From contig JAHFWL010000970.1 in the NCBI GenBank assembly GCA_021292165.1, positions 236,197 to 300,196 of the forward strand: 64,000 nucleotides of DNA, given 5' to 3'. A program made the translations under genes and the position numbers. Below, piece after piece: positions 33,408 to 44,901 of the stretch (within the stretch, counting starts at the first letter, position 1; every line of letters starts with the position of its first letter). The notes beneath the pieces were generated by a model. That model was given only the letters and a program-made list of their open reading frames with translations. It was not told the DNA's origin and searched no databases. Source of the stretch: Shinisaurus crocodilurus. Taxonomy: Eukaryota; Chordata; Lepidosauria; Squamata; Shinisauridae.

Positions 33408-34143
33408 TAGCCAGTTTGTTTCTCAACAGAGGATGTAGCCCAGATCTACTATTGCACTGCTGCCTAACAAGTACCATCTGATCTTTAGTTTAGGGAGCTG
33501 ATGGAAAGAGCAGCTAAATCATTCTGAGATAGGGATATTTTCATTCAAGGAATGCTTTGCAGGTGCCCACTTCAGCACATACATTACTAGCCAGTGCATG
33601 CTTAAAATCAGATTTCTTTTAATGATTTAATGCTAGGTAGCTACATACCTACCTCTTTGATGTCATTTGAAATTATTTCAATTGCTATCAGAATGTCACA
33701 AGCAGAAGAGCTAGAAAGGCTGTGTGAAGGAGCTGGGAGCAATACACTTACAGCTGATGAGCTACAATGATGACAACAGGCCAAATATGCTCCGAATTAA
33801 CTTGACAGCTGACAGTGGCACTTTGATGGAAATATGAATGTCTCTTACCATATATTATTTTTGTAGATCTCTTCACTGTATTACATACCTTCGGTCAAAT
33901 GTAGGGATGGGCAAATCTGTTAGTTTCACTTTCTCCCACGTTCAGTTTTTTAAAACACAATCTAAGCACAGGAACACCCTCAAATTTGAATTTCAAAATG
34001 GCGGCCATGTGCTCATCAGGTAAGTGTAATTTCTCCTTAAACTTTTATTTTTCAGTTTTGTAATACATAGGGCTCCGTGCCCATTTTGTACACTGGAGGA
34101 CATACCTGACTACAAAAGTTAAAGTGAGAGCAAGCCCTCATTA
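33408..34143. other. Unassigned sequence
   Basis: No recognised repeat or supported gene. Confidence 0.45.
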
Positions 34144-36124
34144 AGGGCTTCTCCACATGAGGCATTTATTGTAGAGGGCACCGATTAGTGTAGTGACGGG
34201 TAGAGGGAGATATGGTGTTGTTGGGAGGAGGACTAGCCAGGTAAGGGGAACGCGGCCCAGACAGTTAATGGCTGTGCCTTATTCCGGTCCTCCTCGCACC
34301 CGCAGGTTTGGTGGTTGCTCTATCAGCCTGCCCTCGGGTCTCTGGATGCTGCTTCTAAATGCCAGATCGGTGCAGAATAAAACCTCCCTCATCCATGATT
34401 TAATAGTGGATGAGGAGGCCGATCTGGCATGCATTACCGAGACCTGGGTGGGAGAACAGGGAGGAGTTAGTCTCTCCCAGCTTTGCCCACCGGGGTACTT
34501 GGTGCAGCATCAGGGTAGACCTGAGGGCCGGGGAGGGGGGTTTGCCGTGGTCTATAGGAATTCTATCTATCTCTCTCCAGGCTCCCTGTCACAGAGTCTA
34601 CTCTGGAGTGTTTGCACCTTGTGTTGGGCCAGCGGGACAGATTAGGTATTCTGTTGGTGTACCACCCACCCTGCTGCTTAACAGACTCCCTGGCTGAGCT
34701 GATGGAGGTGGTCTTGCTGGCGATGCTGAGGTCCCCCAGGCTGCTGGTCCTGGGGGATGTTAACATCCATGCTGAGGGCACCTTGTCTGGTGTGGCTCAG
34801 GAATTCATGGACTCCATGACAACCATGGGACTGTCCCAACATGTCATCGGCCCAACACATGTAGCAGGGCACACTCTAGACCTGGTTTTTTCAGCTGAGC
34901 ATGGAGATGGTGATCTGAAGGTGGGGGACTTTGAATCGGTCCCCTTGTCATGGTCAGATCACTATCTGCTGAGATTTAGGCCAACGGCCGCTTTCCCCCT
35001 CTGCAAGAGTGGGGGACCTATTAAGATGGTCCAGCCCCGGAGGCTGATGGATCTGGATGGTTTCCAGAGGGCCCTTGGGTGGTTTCCGGCTGATATGGCT
35101 GGCGGTCCTGTCAAATCCCTGGTTGATCTCTGGAACAGAGAGATGGCCCGGGTGGTTGACACAATCGCTCCTGAGCTCCCTCTCTGTAGTAAAGCTCGTA
35201 CGGCTCCGTGGTATACCCCAGAGCTGAGAGTGAAACAAAACAGGAGACGGCTTGAGTGCAGGTGGAGGAAAACTAGTGGATGCAATCGAGCCCTGGTACG
35301 TGCCTATTAAGCCAGGTATATCTAGAGGCAGTGAGGGTGGCAAAAAGACAACATCTAACTGCCTCTATCCAATAAACTCTTTGCCGCCCAGCGGAGCCCT
35401 TTAGGGTCGCCCAGGAGCCTGTTATACGCTGGCCCCAGGAACATCATCGACCCATCTGATGCCCGCTGCAATATATTTGCTAGGCACTTCCAGGAAAAAA
35501 ATCTCTTGCATCCGCAGGGACTTAGACTCCAATGTTATAGCAGTAGAATCAGTTTTATTAACTTTTAGTTAATTTAGTTTTATTAACTTTTTGTATTGTC
35601 ATTTTAAACTGTGCTTTTAAATTTGGATTTTTAATCTTTTAAACTATATTTATGTTTTTATTGTTGGGTTTTTTTAATGTATAAATTGTTGTAAACTGCC
35701 CAGAGAGCTTTGGCTGTGGGGCTGTATAGAAATGAAATAAATGAAATGAAATAAATTGTGCACTTGTGATCTCTCACTCACTCACGGAAGTTTGCAGATC
35801 CTTTAAACAACGTTGTCATCCTCCAGGGCCTTGCCCGTGTTTTCCAGCCATTTTCACAGCTTTTTTTTAAAGCAAGGAAAGTGAGGTATTAAATTTCAAA
35901 TGTGAAACAATCCAGAATGAAAGTGTATTGTTGCAATTCCGCTCTATTGCAGCTATACCACAGCACCACCTTGTGGTTGTTTAATGGAATATCTAGAAAG
36001 GCAGAGAAAGACCCTCCCCCCCCACACACACACATGTAAATGACTTGCTCTTACTCCTGCAAAGAAAACAGAAGAAGCAGTCTCGGTAAAGCGGCGGGTT
36101 AAACACCACATGTAGGCAAGCCCT
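34144..36124. mobile_element. AGGGCTT inverted-repeat element, split by an L2-like LINE
   Basis: The left border AGGGCTTCTCCACATG and the right border CATGTAGGCAAGCCCT are inverted copies with a few mismatches. After removing the LINE at about 34190-35757, the remaining ~410 bases are non-coding and resemble 31469-31800. No target duplication was confirmed. Confidence 0.5.
34190..35757 (+). mobile_element. L2-like LINE with endonuclease domain, reverse transcriptase deleted
   Basis: The coding part starts near 34193 and shows apurinic-type endonuclease motifs: LNARSVQNKTSLIHDLI and ITETW (about 34355-34450), then after a frameshift near 34580-34640 GDVNIHAEG, HTLDLVF and WSDHYLLRF (about 34755-34980). 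This enzyme nicks target DNA to prime reverse transcription. The frame meets a stop at 35310. Shortly after 35545 the sequence passes straight into an L2-type 3' end (CCCAGAGAGCTTTGGCTGTG, ATGAAATAAATG). The reverse-transcriptase region is absent, so the element cannot move itself. Confidence 0.8.
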
Positions 36125-36853
36125 AAGTAATCTGTACATTATTTGTTATTCTAAATATGTAGGTTTATCTATGCCATTTAATTAGAATGACTATTTAATT
36201 AGAATGACTATGACTATTTAAACCATTGACACAGATTTATAGTAATGCCTCCGGGATATTTATCTAGATCAGTATATCAGGATTTTCAGCTTCTTCTGCC
36301 TGCAAGTTTTATACAGAAGTTATCAAAGTTTTCATGGAGTGAAGGAGCTCCAGCCTTCACCCCTTTCAGGGACACCTTGCATTATCATGTTGTGTGTTTT
36401 TTGGCTTTATTTTCCAAAGCTTCAACTTGAACCGTTAATTTAGTTAATAATTGCTCTTGAGTAGTTAATTTATCTAACCAATTCCTTGTGTTGTTCTCCT
36501 AGAATACTGTCCTAGAGCCTTCTGAAAGTGATCTGCAACCATTCAAAACTTTTGATTGTTCATTACTAGGAAGGAACCCATGTCCACCTGTGGTTATGAA
36601 AGGGAAACTGATGAAGGCAGGTGCCAAATTGTGTTCCAGTACAAAATCTGGTTACCCTCATTTGTAAGTGTTAAAAGACACCCTGGAACACCTTTGAGAG
36701 TTACAATCATGTATAATCACACTCTAAGTAGTATTTTGGAAAAAGAAATCTTTTTTAAAAAATGGATGTATGTGTATATAGGAGGCAGGATGGGGCCACC
36801 CATCCAAGGTGTTTAGTGGAATGGCAGATTCAAGATGGCCTTCATGACTGAAG

Positions 36854-36900
<47 letters not shown>

Positions 36901-37477
36901 TGCTTTCAGAATAAGAAATGTTCTTGATGACAGGGTCAAGTAGTTCAAATTTTCCTTATTTGGGAAAATTCATTGTTGTTATTGGATGTTCTAAGGAAGA
37001 AACAGACAAGAGGCAAATAGTATCTATACCTGTTATTGTTGGTATTCATGTTCTAAAAAACTCAAAGGATATCTATAAGCACATTGCGGTTCCAAATTTC
37101 CAGAAGAGAGTTCAGATTGTTGCCATTTTGCTTTCACTGCGTATGCTACCTACCATGCATAGAATGGTGCTTCCCATTTGTCCCTTCCCCTCATTGGGAC
37201 GAACACACGGGCAGCATGTCCATAGCCCTCACATGGGCCAAGTCAATGGGGAGGCTCTTGGACTGCTATTTAAAGTGGCTGTAGCTCTTCCCAGGCCTTG
37301 CCTTCCTTTAGTGTGGCTGTCTTCTCCACCCTCCTTGTGCTGCAGTAAGGGACTGGGTGGTTGCCCGTTAGGGGGCTGAGTCGGATATTTTTTACCACTT
37401 CTAATTGACCTTAGAACTGTCTTTTTTGCCTGCTCCTTACTGAATTGACACTCGGTGGCTTTGATAATGGTTTAGCT
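36125..37477. other. Unassigned sequence
   Basis: No recognised transposon apart from the GA microsatellite at 36859. A 153-residue frame at 36918-37379 has no recognisable motif. Confidence 0.45.
36859..36897. repeat. (GA)n microsatellite
   Basis: Uninterrupted GA run of about 19 units. Confidence 0.95.
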
Positions 37478-37822
37478 CAGGGGTTCTTAACCTGTGGGGT
37501 ACGCCTCCCCAGGGGAGGTTTGGACTGACTCCAGGGGAGGTGTGAGTGAGTAGCCCCTGAACTATTAATAGTTTATTTTACAAGTACATAGCAGTACAGC
37601 TTGGCGGTTGGCCCAACCTTATTTCTTTCTACTAATCTTGGGAGCTACGCCGTTCATTTAATTGAATATGCTTTTTTTTTTAGTCCAGAGACAGAGCATA
37701 AACTAAAAAAATGCAAACTCGTCCTGCCTAAGCCTAAATTTTGGGCCGTTAACACATGGGAGGCATGGGTCATAAGATTTTTCACAAGGGAGGTGTGACA
37801 CCAAAAAGGTTAAGAACCACTG
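37478..37822. mobile_element. hAT MITE with CAGGGGTTCTTAACC ends
   Basis: CAGGGGTTCTTAACC at the left and GGTTAAGAACCACTG at the right are inverted copies. They are flanked by the perfect 8-bp duplication GTTTAGCT (37470-37477 and 37823-37830). The 345-bp interior has no transposase. The ends resemble the CAGTGGTTCTCAACC-type termini of SPIN-like hAT families, but the match is only by eye. Confidence 0.9.
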
Positions 37823-38087
37823 GTTTAGCTTAACTAGCTTTCCTTGGTCACCCAATAGTGAGAGCACCCAAGCAGCTGTGAGCCCTTGTGAGCACCATGA
37901 GACCCTGGAGGGTGAAGAATGGCTGGGCCAGGCTACACTCATTTGTGACCAGCTTGAGGGGATGTGGGAGGGGGGCACCCTTGGACCCTGGAAGCTTTGC
38001 CCCAGCGAATGCTAGTCAGTGTGGGTGGGATAGAGCCAACAGGGACCCCCGTGCCTGCCTTCATGGTGGGCAGGTAATAAAGGCACT

Positions 38088-38326
38088 ATTTATTTATTTA
38101 TTAGATTTATATCCCACCTTTTTCCCTGCAAGGAACCCAAGGCGGCTTACATAATTCTCCTCCTCTCTATTTTATCCACACACACAACAACCCTGTGAGG
38201 TAGGTTAGGCTGAGAGTCAGTGACTGGCCCAAAGTCACATGGTGAGTTTCATGGCCGAGCGGGTACTAGAACCTGGATCTCCTGAGTCCCAGTCCAACAC
38301 TCTCACCACTACGCCACACTGGCTCT
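38088..38326 (-). repeat. tRNA-derived SINE with L2-like tail (copy 2)
   Basis: Minus-strand copy opening with GAGAGCCAGTGTGGCGTAGT. It includes AGGTTCTAGTACCCGCTCGG as the B-box region and ends in the TTTATTTATTTATTAG border on the plus strand. Nearly full length. Confidence 0.85.
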
Positions 38327-38329
38327 CTG

Positions 38330-39199
38330 GTGGATATTGGAGCTGCTGCCCAGAGCCAGGGTAGAGTTGCCAAATAGGCAACTATTGGTCTTTTAATAGT
38401 GGCCTTGCTTAGCACAGGGTGCCTCCACTTGACTGGGTGCCTCCACTTAGGCCCAGCAAATCTTCATGTCTTCCTTTGGAGGGGGAGTGCACAAGGGTGC
38501 TTAGGAAACCTATCAAAAGCAAGTAAGGAAGTCGCACAATTTTTATGGAGGGAAACAGTGTTACTGGAACTGTCAAGATGTTGCCAAGAGAAGAACAATT
38601 TGACATGATATTAGAAGATGCAAAGAAGTGATATTTTTGCTACTGAATTTTGTAATGGAATCACTGTGGAGCTACAGAATGTGAGCTCTCATGGAAGTAA
38701 GTACATTATTCAAAGGGTTTGTGATCACAAAAGGTGAGATTGCATATTAGGTCTGGCCAATGCCGGCTATAAAGGAAGACATAAACATTCATTTTTGTCT
38801 GGACTTTGGTGACTCATCCATAAGTTCTGAATATAAATAAGTTTTAGGGAAGAGACTCCCACAAGCTTTAGAAGCAGCTTTTCCCAGACAGATCTTAGAT
38901 TTTGGTCATGTAAAAGTGGTTATAGCTTAATAGTACGCAAGACCCATTATCTGATTTTGCAGATTTGTGGACGCTAGCAAGTCAAACATGCCAAATATCC
39001 CAACTTTTGCAGGAGATTTGTCCCCCAAAATAATGTCCATTGGGTTCTTATTAAACAACAACAAAGCCTGCCCCGAGTGGCGGCATGGCTGCTCTCACTG
39101 TGTTCCTGGGACAGAATGTCCCTTGGAAGGAACAAAGGCTTGTCATGATGTACTGTTCCCAGAGGCAGTCACCTTTCCCTCCAAAGAATGCCCCTAGAT
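38330..39199. other. Unassigned sequence
   Basis: No recognised repeat or supported gene. Confidence 0.45.
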
Positions 39200-39400
39200 C
39201 AGGGGTAGGAAACATGGTGCCAGTGGGCACCAATGTGCCCCCAGACACCTTTCTTGGTGCCCACCAATGTGCTCCTCCCACTTTTTAGGGGAAAAAATAA
39301 CACGTTTTCTTTCTGGTAGCTGGGATTGCTGTGAAGCAGGTTTCTGTTGGTGCTAAAAACTGTGGGTTCAAAGGAGTTGTTTAATGTGTTGAGGCTCAGA

Positions 39401-40551
39401 CAGGGCTGGATTATCCATCAGGCACAGTAGGCACAGTGCCTAGGGCCTACAAAACTCCTAAGGGCCTATGAAAACGTTTGAGGCCTACTAAAAGATTCAA
39501 TTCAATTAAAGCAAATTATAGTTTGATTTAGCAGTTTATTCATACACACATAATATGTCTTAAGAAAATGTACATTAAACATTAACTTTCTGGCTCTTTA
39601 TTAGCAAAATCACAGATTACATCTTCAGATTTCATTTTTTGCAGAGATCATTTCTGCCAGATTTCCTGTCTGCATACATACGTGAGAACAGTAGAAATTC
39701 ATCTGTGAATGCATATTTGAGATCTGATGGACAGATGTCTGTTAATGTCCTTGCTCTAGAGACCACTTCATTGGACTTAGACCTATCCACAAGGAAATTA
39801 AACCTTTCATTGAGTGTGGCGTATGCGGCTTGCCATCTGCCCAACTCCATGATAGCTTATCCATTATAGGATAGAAGGACTGTGTGCAGAATTTGTCACT
39901 GGCACTAGAACGTGAGTCAATTTATCCATGCTAACACATTCTCAGTCATTTGTGTTATGGAGTCTCCTCTCCTTGTAGTTGGATGGTGTAAGTTCTTCTG
40001 CAGGAGCATGCTCATTGGCTAATGGCTAAGCAAGATTTTCAGAGTTTAGCCTTACCAGGTTGTGTTAAGGGTGCGTGCAGACATATCTCCTGTCCTAACT
40101 GGTCAGTGTTCCAAACCCTTTGAAAATTGATAGGGAAAACAAAAAGGGAAACTACCTGGCATTTTTCCCCTTCCTGGAGACAAGGAAAAGGACCTCTCTG
40201 GACCACCATAGTAATGTTTCTGATCAGCTCTGCTATATAAGAGCAATTGGTGGCAACAGCACAGGTCAGGAGGATAAAAAGATTCCAGTATGTATAAATG
40301 ACAATATATGAATGTGTGTGGGGGGTTGTCTCTGGGGACTCTGGAATACTGTTTTGGGGTTCTATGTGGATATTTTGGAGGCTAGAATCTTCCCAGGGCT
40401 GTGCACCACTACCCCAAGGTAACACACACATCACCCCCACGTATAGATCTATGATTATGGGACCTATACAATGTAAATATCTATAGATCTATCTTGGGGG
40501 CTTATGATTATGAAAGTGCCTAGGACCTACACAGACTTTAATCTAGCCCAG
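39401..40551 (-). mobile_element. hAT element with transposase remnant, nested
   Basis: The ends CAGGGCTGGATTA and TAATCTAGCCCAG are inverted copies. It sits inside the CAGGGGTAGG element, at the same point where the sister copy at 43843 has another insertion. No target duplication is readable at the junctions. The minus strand holds a frame of ~70 codons at 39632-39850 (see separate entry). Confidence 0.65.
39605..39850 (-). pseudogene. hAT transposase fragment
   Basis: On the minus strand the frame reads AAYATLNERFNFL, then CPSDLKYAFTDEFLLF. Patterns of this kind (a Y..L..RF.FL segment followed by a YP.DL...F..E...F segment) are typical of the middle of hAT transposases of the zinc-finger MYM/DUF4371 type. 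The zinc finger, the catalytic acidic residues and the C-terminal dimerisation region are not visible in frame. The fragment is too short to be active. Recognition is by eye. Confidence 0.5.
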
Positions 40552-40699
40552 ACTCCACCTCTGCCTTGTACTCCGTCTTTTGGACAGGTTATTTGTCCTT
40601 TGCCATGCCTCCCATGGCAGCCATTTTGTGGTGGTTTCAGTTTCTCAAACTGCCAAATGTGCCAATGGCCCAAAATGGTTGTTCTAACCCTGCCCTAAA

Positions 40700-41067
40700 G
40701 TGATGTGTTGTTCTCAGGGGCATTCTGCCCCAGGCATGTGGAGGGAGCAGCCTAGCGGACACTTCAAGTGGTGGAAAGGGTGTGGGGGTTTTTTTAGTTA
40801 AAGGGGGGGATAAAAACCCTCATCCACCTTATCTCTAAAGGTAAGAACCCCCTCTCCCAGAAATTCTTAACATTCACGTGCCCCTTGAAGATTAACCCAA
40901 CCTTTGGGGCCAAATACTTCACCTCAGCAGCACTAGTTTTTAATGTATTTTCTATGGTTCCATTAAGGAGAAAGGCAGGTGCACAGTGTGGGTAGTGATG
41001 GACTACAACGAGCATCTCATCAGCAACAGCTAAAAACAGGGAGGCACCAAGTAGCCAAAAGACAACA
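40700..41067. other. Unassigned sequence
   Basis: No recognised repeat or supported gene. Confidence 0.4.
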
Positions 41068-41590
41068 GTGACACAAAATTGCCAAAGTGCCTGTTTATTT
41101 TGTGCCAGCCCGCCCAGGTAAGAGAGTCTTAGTTTTACTGGAGCTTGCAGAAGTTAACTCCACTTACTGTCCTGTTCTGGAATCATCCGAATCAAGTGTT
41201 TCAGTTCATTTCCAGGACTGCTTGAGGAAGCACTATTATTTCCCATTCCTGTGGCATTCAGTCCCATGGGCGTCATAGAATGAGCAGAGGTGCAGCAGCA
41301 GTTTTGGATACTGCCTATTATTTTCAGTTGTTTAGAAATATATTCATGTATGAGTTTTTGTTTATAAGTTTCATTTGTTAATTTTCTTGTATTGAAAGTT
41401 GTAATGCATTTGTGAATGGATGAATTACTCCATGGTAATTTTTTGCTGTATATTTTGGATGTATGTGTATAAGATTATTACATGGGATCCTGTGTTTTAG
41501 GTAACCCCGGAAGAAGGAGTTCATCTCTAAAATATTGGGCTGGCTGCTGGCACAAAATAAACAGGCACTTTTGTGATTTTGTGTCCCTTT
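41068..41590. repeat. Inverted-repeat element with ~420-bp loop
   Basis: The left arm GTGCCTGTTTATTTTGTGCC (41087-41106) is matched by the right-arm reverse complement, GGCACAAAATAAACAGGCAC. The pairing extends outward (GACACAAAAT...CAAAGTGCC against GGCACTTTTGTGATTTTGTG). The loop is AT-rich with no gene. No target duplication was confirmed. Confidence 0.65.
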
Positions 41591-42280
41591 TGATCTCATC
41601 AGCATCCATGAAAGATGCTTACCTTTTATGCAGGAGGACGGAATAAGACTTATCTTTGCTTGCTACATTTAAATTGTTCATTGTCCTTTATTTGAAAAGT
41701 GGATCATAATGCCAGATAGCAGTGAACAAGGAAGATAACCTAAAACAGCATGTACAGCTGCAGTAGGTAACTGGAAATTCAACATAATGCTAAAGGGATT
41801 GACAAATGCTCCACCAACCTTCTAATGGGAAGGTGATGGGAAAAGTTCTATCAGTCTCACTGAAGTCAGAGCACTCTCAGATGACTTAATAATTAATAAT
41901 ATTTTCAAAAACCCTTGAGGATCATAAAGCAAGACCAATGAAAGTTCTTCAACATTTAATGGAAAATGGGTTAAAGCTGTCAGTTTCCAATATCTGTTAA
42001 GTACATTTGGTACATGCTATTTCACAGGAGGGTATACACTCAAATCCTGACAAGTTGTCCACTTTGAAGGGTTGGCAAACTTGTAAGATATGATTATAGA
42101 AGATTTTGGTACTTCTACATGTACTAAGCCTTGCTTATGAAGGAAATGTACTGCGACCTCAGGAGGAGTTCTCAAGAATTATGAGAATAGGCAAATGAAT
42201 GTTGAGAACCATTTAAAACCGTAAAGGAAGGAGTTGCATGTGAAATCTGAGCTGTTAATTTAACTATTTGAGACCATGAA

Positions 42281-42281
<1 letters not shown>
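41591..42281. other. Unassigned sequence
   Basis: No recognised repeat or supported gene. Confidence 0.45.
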
Positions 42282-42334
<53 letters not shown>

Positions 42335-42480
42335 CTATACGGCCCAATAGCCAAAGCTCTCTGGGCAGTTAACAACAATTGTTAACAACAGCAGCACAAA
42401 CAGAACTAACCAAAATTTGAATAGAGAGATTTCCCACAGAAATCCAATCAGTGGATTCAGGAAGTGTTACAAGAAATGGG
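42282..42480 (-). repeat. L2-like 3' end with (ATT)n tail
   Basis: A pure ATT run (42282-42334) is followed by TACGGCCCAATAGCCAAAGC and TCTCTGGGCAGTTAACAACA, which on the minus strand reads as an L2-type 3' end with its simple tail. Heavily 5'-truncated. Confidence 0.7.
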
Positions 42481-42576
42481 ATTTTAAGCATCAGTCAAAA
42501 ATGACAAATGCTGAAGAAGAAACAATTGTCTTGTTAGACCTCTAGCTCTTGCCTAAAACACCAGAGCTCTTGATTG

Positions 42577-42628
<52 letters not shown>

Positions 42629-42629
42629 T
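42577..42629. repeat. (ATC)n microsatellite
   Basis: About 17 uninterrupted trinucleotide units. The methionine run in a minus-strand open frame here is only the translated repeat. Confidence 0.95.
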
Positions 42630-43066
42630 TTGACAAAAATAATATATATTCTTTATAATATTGGAGGTTAAAAAGACTGAAATGCTTGCAAAGATTTTTA
42701 TACACATACATTATTCTGGTGAAGTCTGGAGGTATGGAAAATTTCATCTCTAACAGACTGAAAAATTGATGTAAATTTAAGCATCTAAGGGCATGGTTTT
42801 ACAATGGAAGAAGGTGAGAGGAAAAAGCTTACCTCTGTGCAGCTTAATCTTCAGTTTGGCTGTTTTAAACAACACTAGAGCATGACACTTCAAGTAAATC
42901 TATCCTTATTACCCTCATTTTCTGCATGTAGTACCAACTTTTACATTTTTCGAGATGTGTAGTTTGGTGCTGCGCTTCACTCAGTTTAGTTTTCATACCG
43001 AATTGTGGATTTCAGAAGGAAAGCATGCTCACACATTTGCCCCAAACTCCCTATGCCCTGTGAAAT

Positions 43067-43100
<34 letters not shown>

Positions 43101-43842
43101 TTAGGATTTTACTCATTTTGGGCTGCATTGTCATTTGATGATTACTGCAAAACCAAAATTCCCACTAAACTCTGTCCTTTCATTCCAAAGGTTCACTGCA
43201 AAGTCTTGGAGCTATCGTTTGTTTCAGTATTCACAACGAGCCTACAGTTCCCATCATGCTCCTTCTCCCACTGCAAGACCTTGAGATTATGCTTGGTTTG
43301 CTCCAGTGCTGTTCATCATCAAGTATAGAATCTTCAGGGTTACTATCCAGAGTCCTATGGTCATTTATACATTACACACTGACAAATCTGGGTTTGCTGC
43401 CAATGTATCACATTGATCTACAGGGTTGCATTCACATATTCTAGTTTTAGGTGTACACTTAAAAAAGCGGTGTATATTTAAATATGTAAAGTGTGAAATG
43501 GCCCGTAGCTGTTTTCCAACACGAATCGCCTCTGTACATGACCTGCCATTTGCCCAAAAGAATATCTGATTATATATCCATGGATCTTTAGTTAACTTAG
43601 GACTGGGACTATTGGCTCTTTTTAATCAAGATATGTCAAAATGGATTAATTTGATCACAGTGTTTTGAAAGTTGTCTTAAAATGCTGTTCAGCCTGCAGG
43701 TAACTGGGAAACATTTTCTTGTAGTTGGTAAATTTCTGGTTAGCACTCTATTTATGTTTGGAAGTTAGTTTACAGAACATCAGCTCCTCCGGTTATATTT
43801 ATGTGAAATCATTGCAGCCAGGAACTGAGAAAAGATTTATCC
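42630..43842. other. Unassigned sequence with a (GT)n tract
   Basis: The only clear element is the GT dinucleotide run at 43068-43101. No supported gene. Confidence 0.45.
43068..43101. repeat. (GT)n microsatellite
   Basis: GT dinucleotide run with one ATG interruption. Confidence 0.9.
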
Positions 43843-44893
43843 CAGGGGTAGGCAATGTGGTACCTGCAGGCACCAATGTGCCCCTGGACACCTTTCTTGG
43901 CACTCACCAAGGTAACGAATTTCTTCCAATTTAAAAAAAATTAACTCATTTTCTTGCTGGCAGTTGAGATTGCTGTGAAATAGGTTTCTGTTGCAGCTGA
44001 AGACTATGGGCTCAAAGGAGTTGTTTAGGGTGTTAGGGCTCAGATCTCACCAGGGATGGGGACTTGGACTCGAGGACTCGACTCGTGAGTCGGACTGAGT
44101 CCCCCCTCTGACTCGAGTTGCACTCGAGTCCCAATATTTTTAATGGGACTTGAGACTCGACTCGGGACTCGAGACCAAGGACTCGTCAACATCCCTGCTT
44201 GATGCCACCTGCAGGTGCTGTCTGGACCTAGTTGCAGTAACAATCCAAGTTTATTTTTTAAAATCATTTTCCTAATGCAACCTTTCAGACATTTTGGGTT
44301 TGGCTGCCTCTGCCTCTCTGTTTGGGGTTCCCTGCCTCCTCTGCCTGCCTGGTCTCTTCTTAACCAGTTCCACAGTTTGAATTGTCCAAGACAAAGGCCT
44401 CTGCCTGCCTGCTTTGGGGTTCCCTGCCTCCTCTGCCTGCCTGGTTATTTTGGGTTTGTCTGCCTGGTCTGTTCTTGCCAAAATCAGTGGCAGAGTTTTG
44501 AGATAAAAAGGCACACTTGTGCCTAGAATTTATTTAAGCCACACATCTGAAGTAGCCTTATTTTGTTGGGGAAAAACCCCATTGATTTTAATAGGGACTT
44601 GTGGAGTCAGCTTTGGGAGTGACTCATGACTCGGGACTCGTGAGTCACCATTTTGGACCAAGGACTTGGACTCGGACTCGAGACTCGGGTCCAAAGACTC
44701 GTGACTCGACTCGTGACTCGAGACCAAGGACTCTTCAACATCCCTGGATCTCACCTCTGCTCTGTAATCAGCATTTTGAGCATGTTACTTGTCCTTTGCC
44801 ATGTCTCCCATAGCAATCATTTTGCGGTGGTGCCCAGGGCAATTTCTCAAATTATCAAATATGCCAATGGCCTAAAATAGTTGCCTACCTCTG
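43843..44893. mobile_element. hAT element with CAGGGGTAGG ends, split by a GAGTC-rich hAT
   Basis: CAGGGGTAGGCAA at the left and TTGCCTACCTCTG at the right are inverted copies flanked by the perfect 8-bp duplication ATTTATCC (43835-43842 and 44894-44901). Its own sequence is only ~350 bases; the rest is the insertion at 44051-44746. Sister copy at 39200-40692. Confidence 0.9.
44051..44746 (-). mobile_element. GAGTC-rich hAT transposon (copy 2), nested
   Basis: Minus-orientation copy of the family at 1714-2391, bounded by CAGGGATG and CATCCCTG with the perfect 8-bp duplication GATCTCAC (44043-44050 and 44747-44754). The family's right-end block occupies 44051-44197. It has a full terminal repeat on both sides, since CAACATCCCTG ends at 44197. 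A ~45-base stretch between this block and the common interior is unique to this copy. Confidence 0.9.
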
Positions 44894-44901
44894 ATTTATC
44901 C

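Larger units (their letters stand above)
39200..40692. mobile_element. hAT element with CAGGGGTAGG ends, split by a second hAT
   Basis: The outer parts (39200-39400 and 40552-40692) match the element at 43843-44893 in the same order: CAGGGGTAGGAAAC, GGCACCAATGTGCCCC, TTTGTCCTTTGCCATG and the closing CCAATGGCCCAAAATGGTTG. The flanks CCCTAGAT and CCCTAAAG agree at 6 of 8 bases. The middle is the insertion at 39401-40551. Confidence 0.8.
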
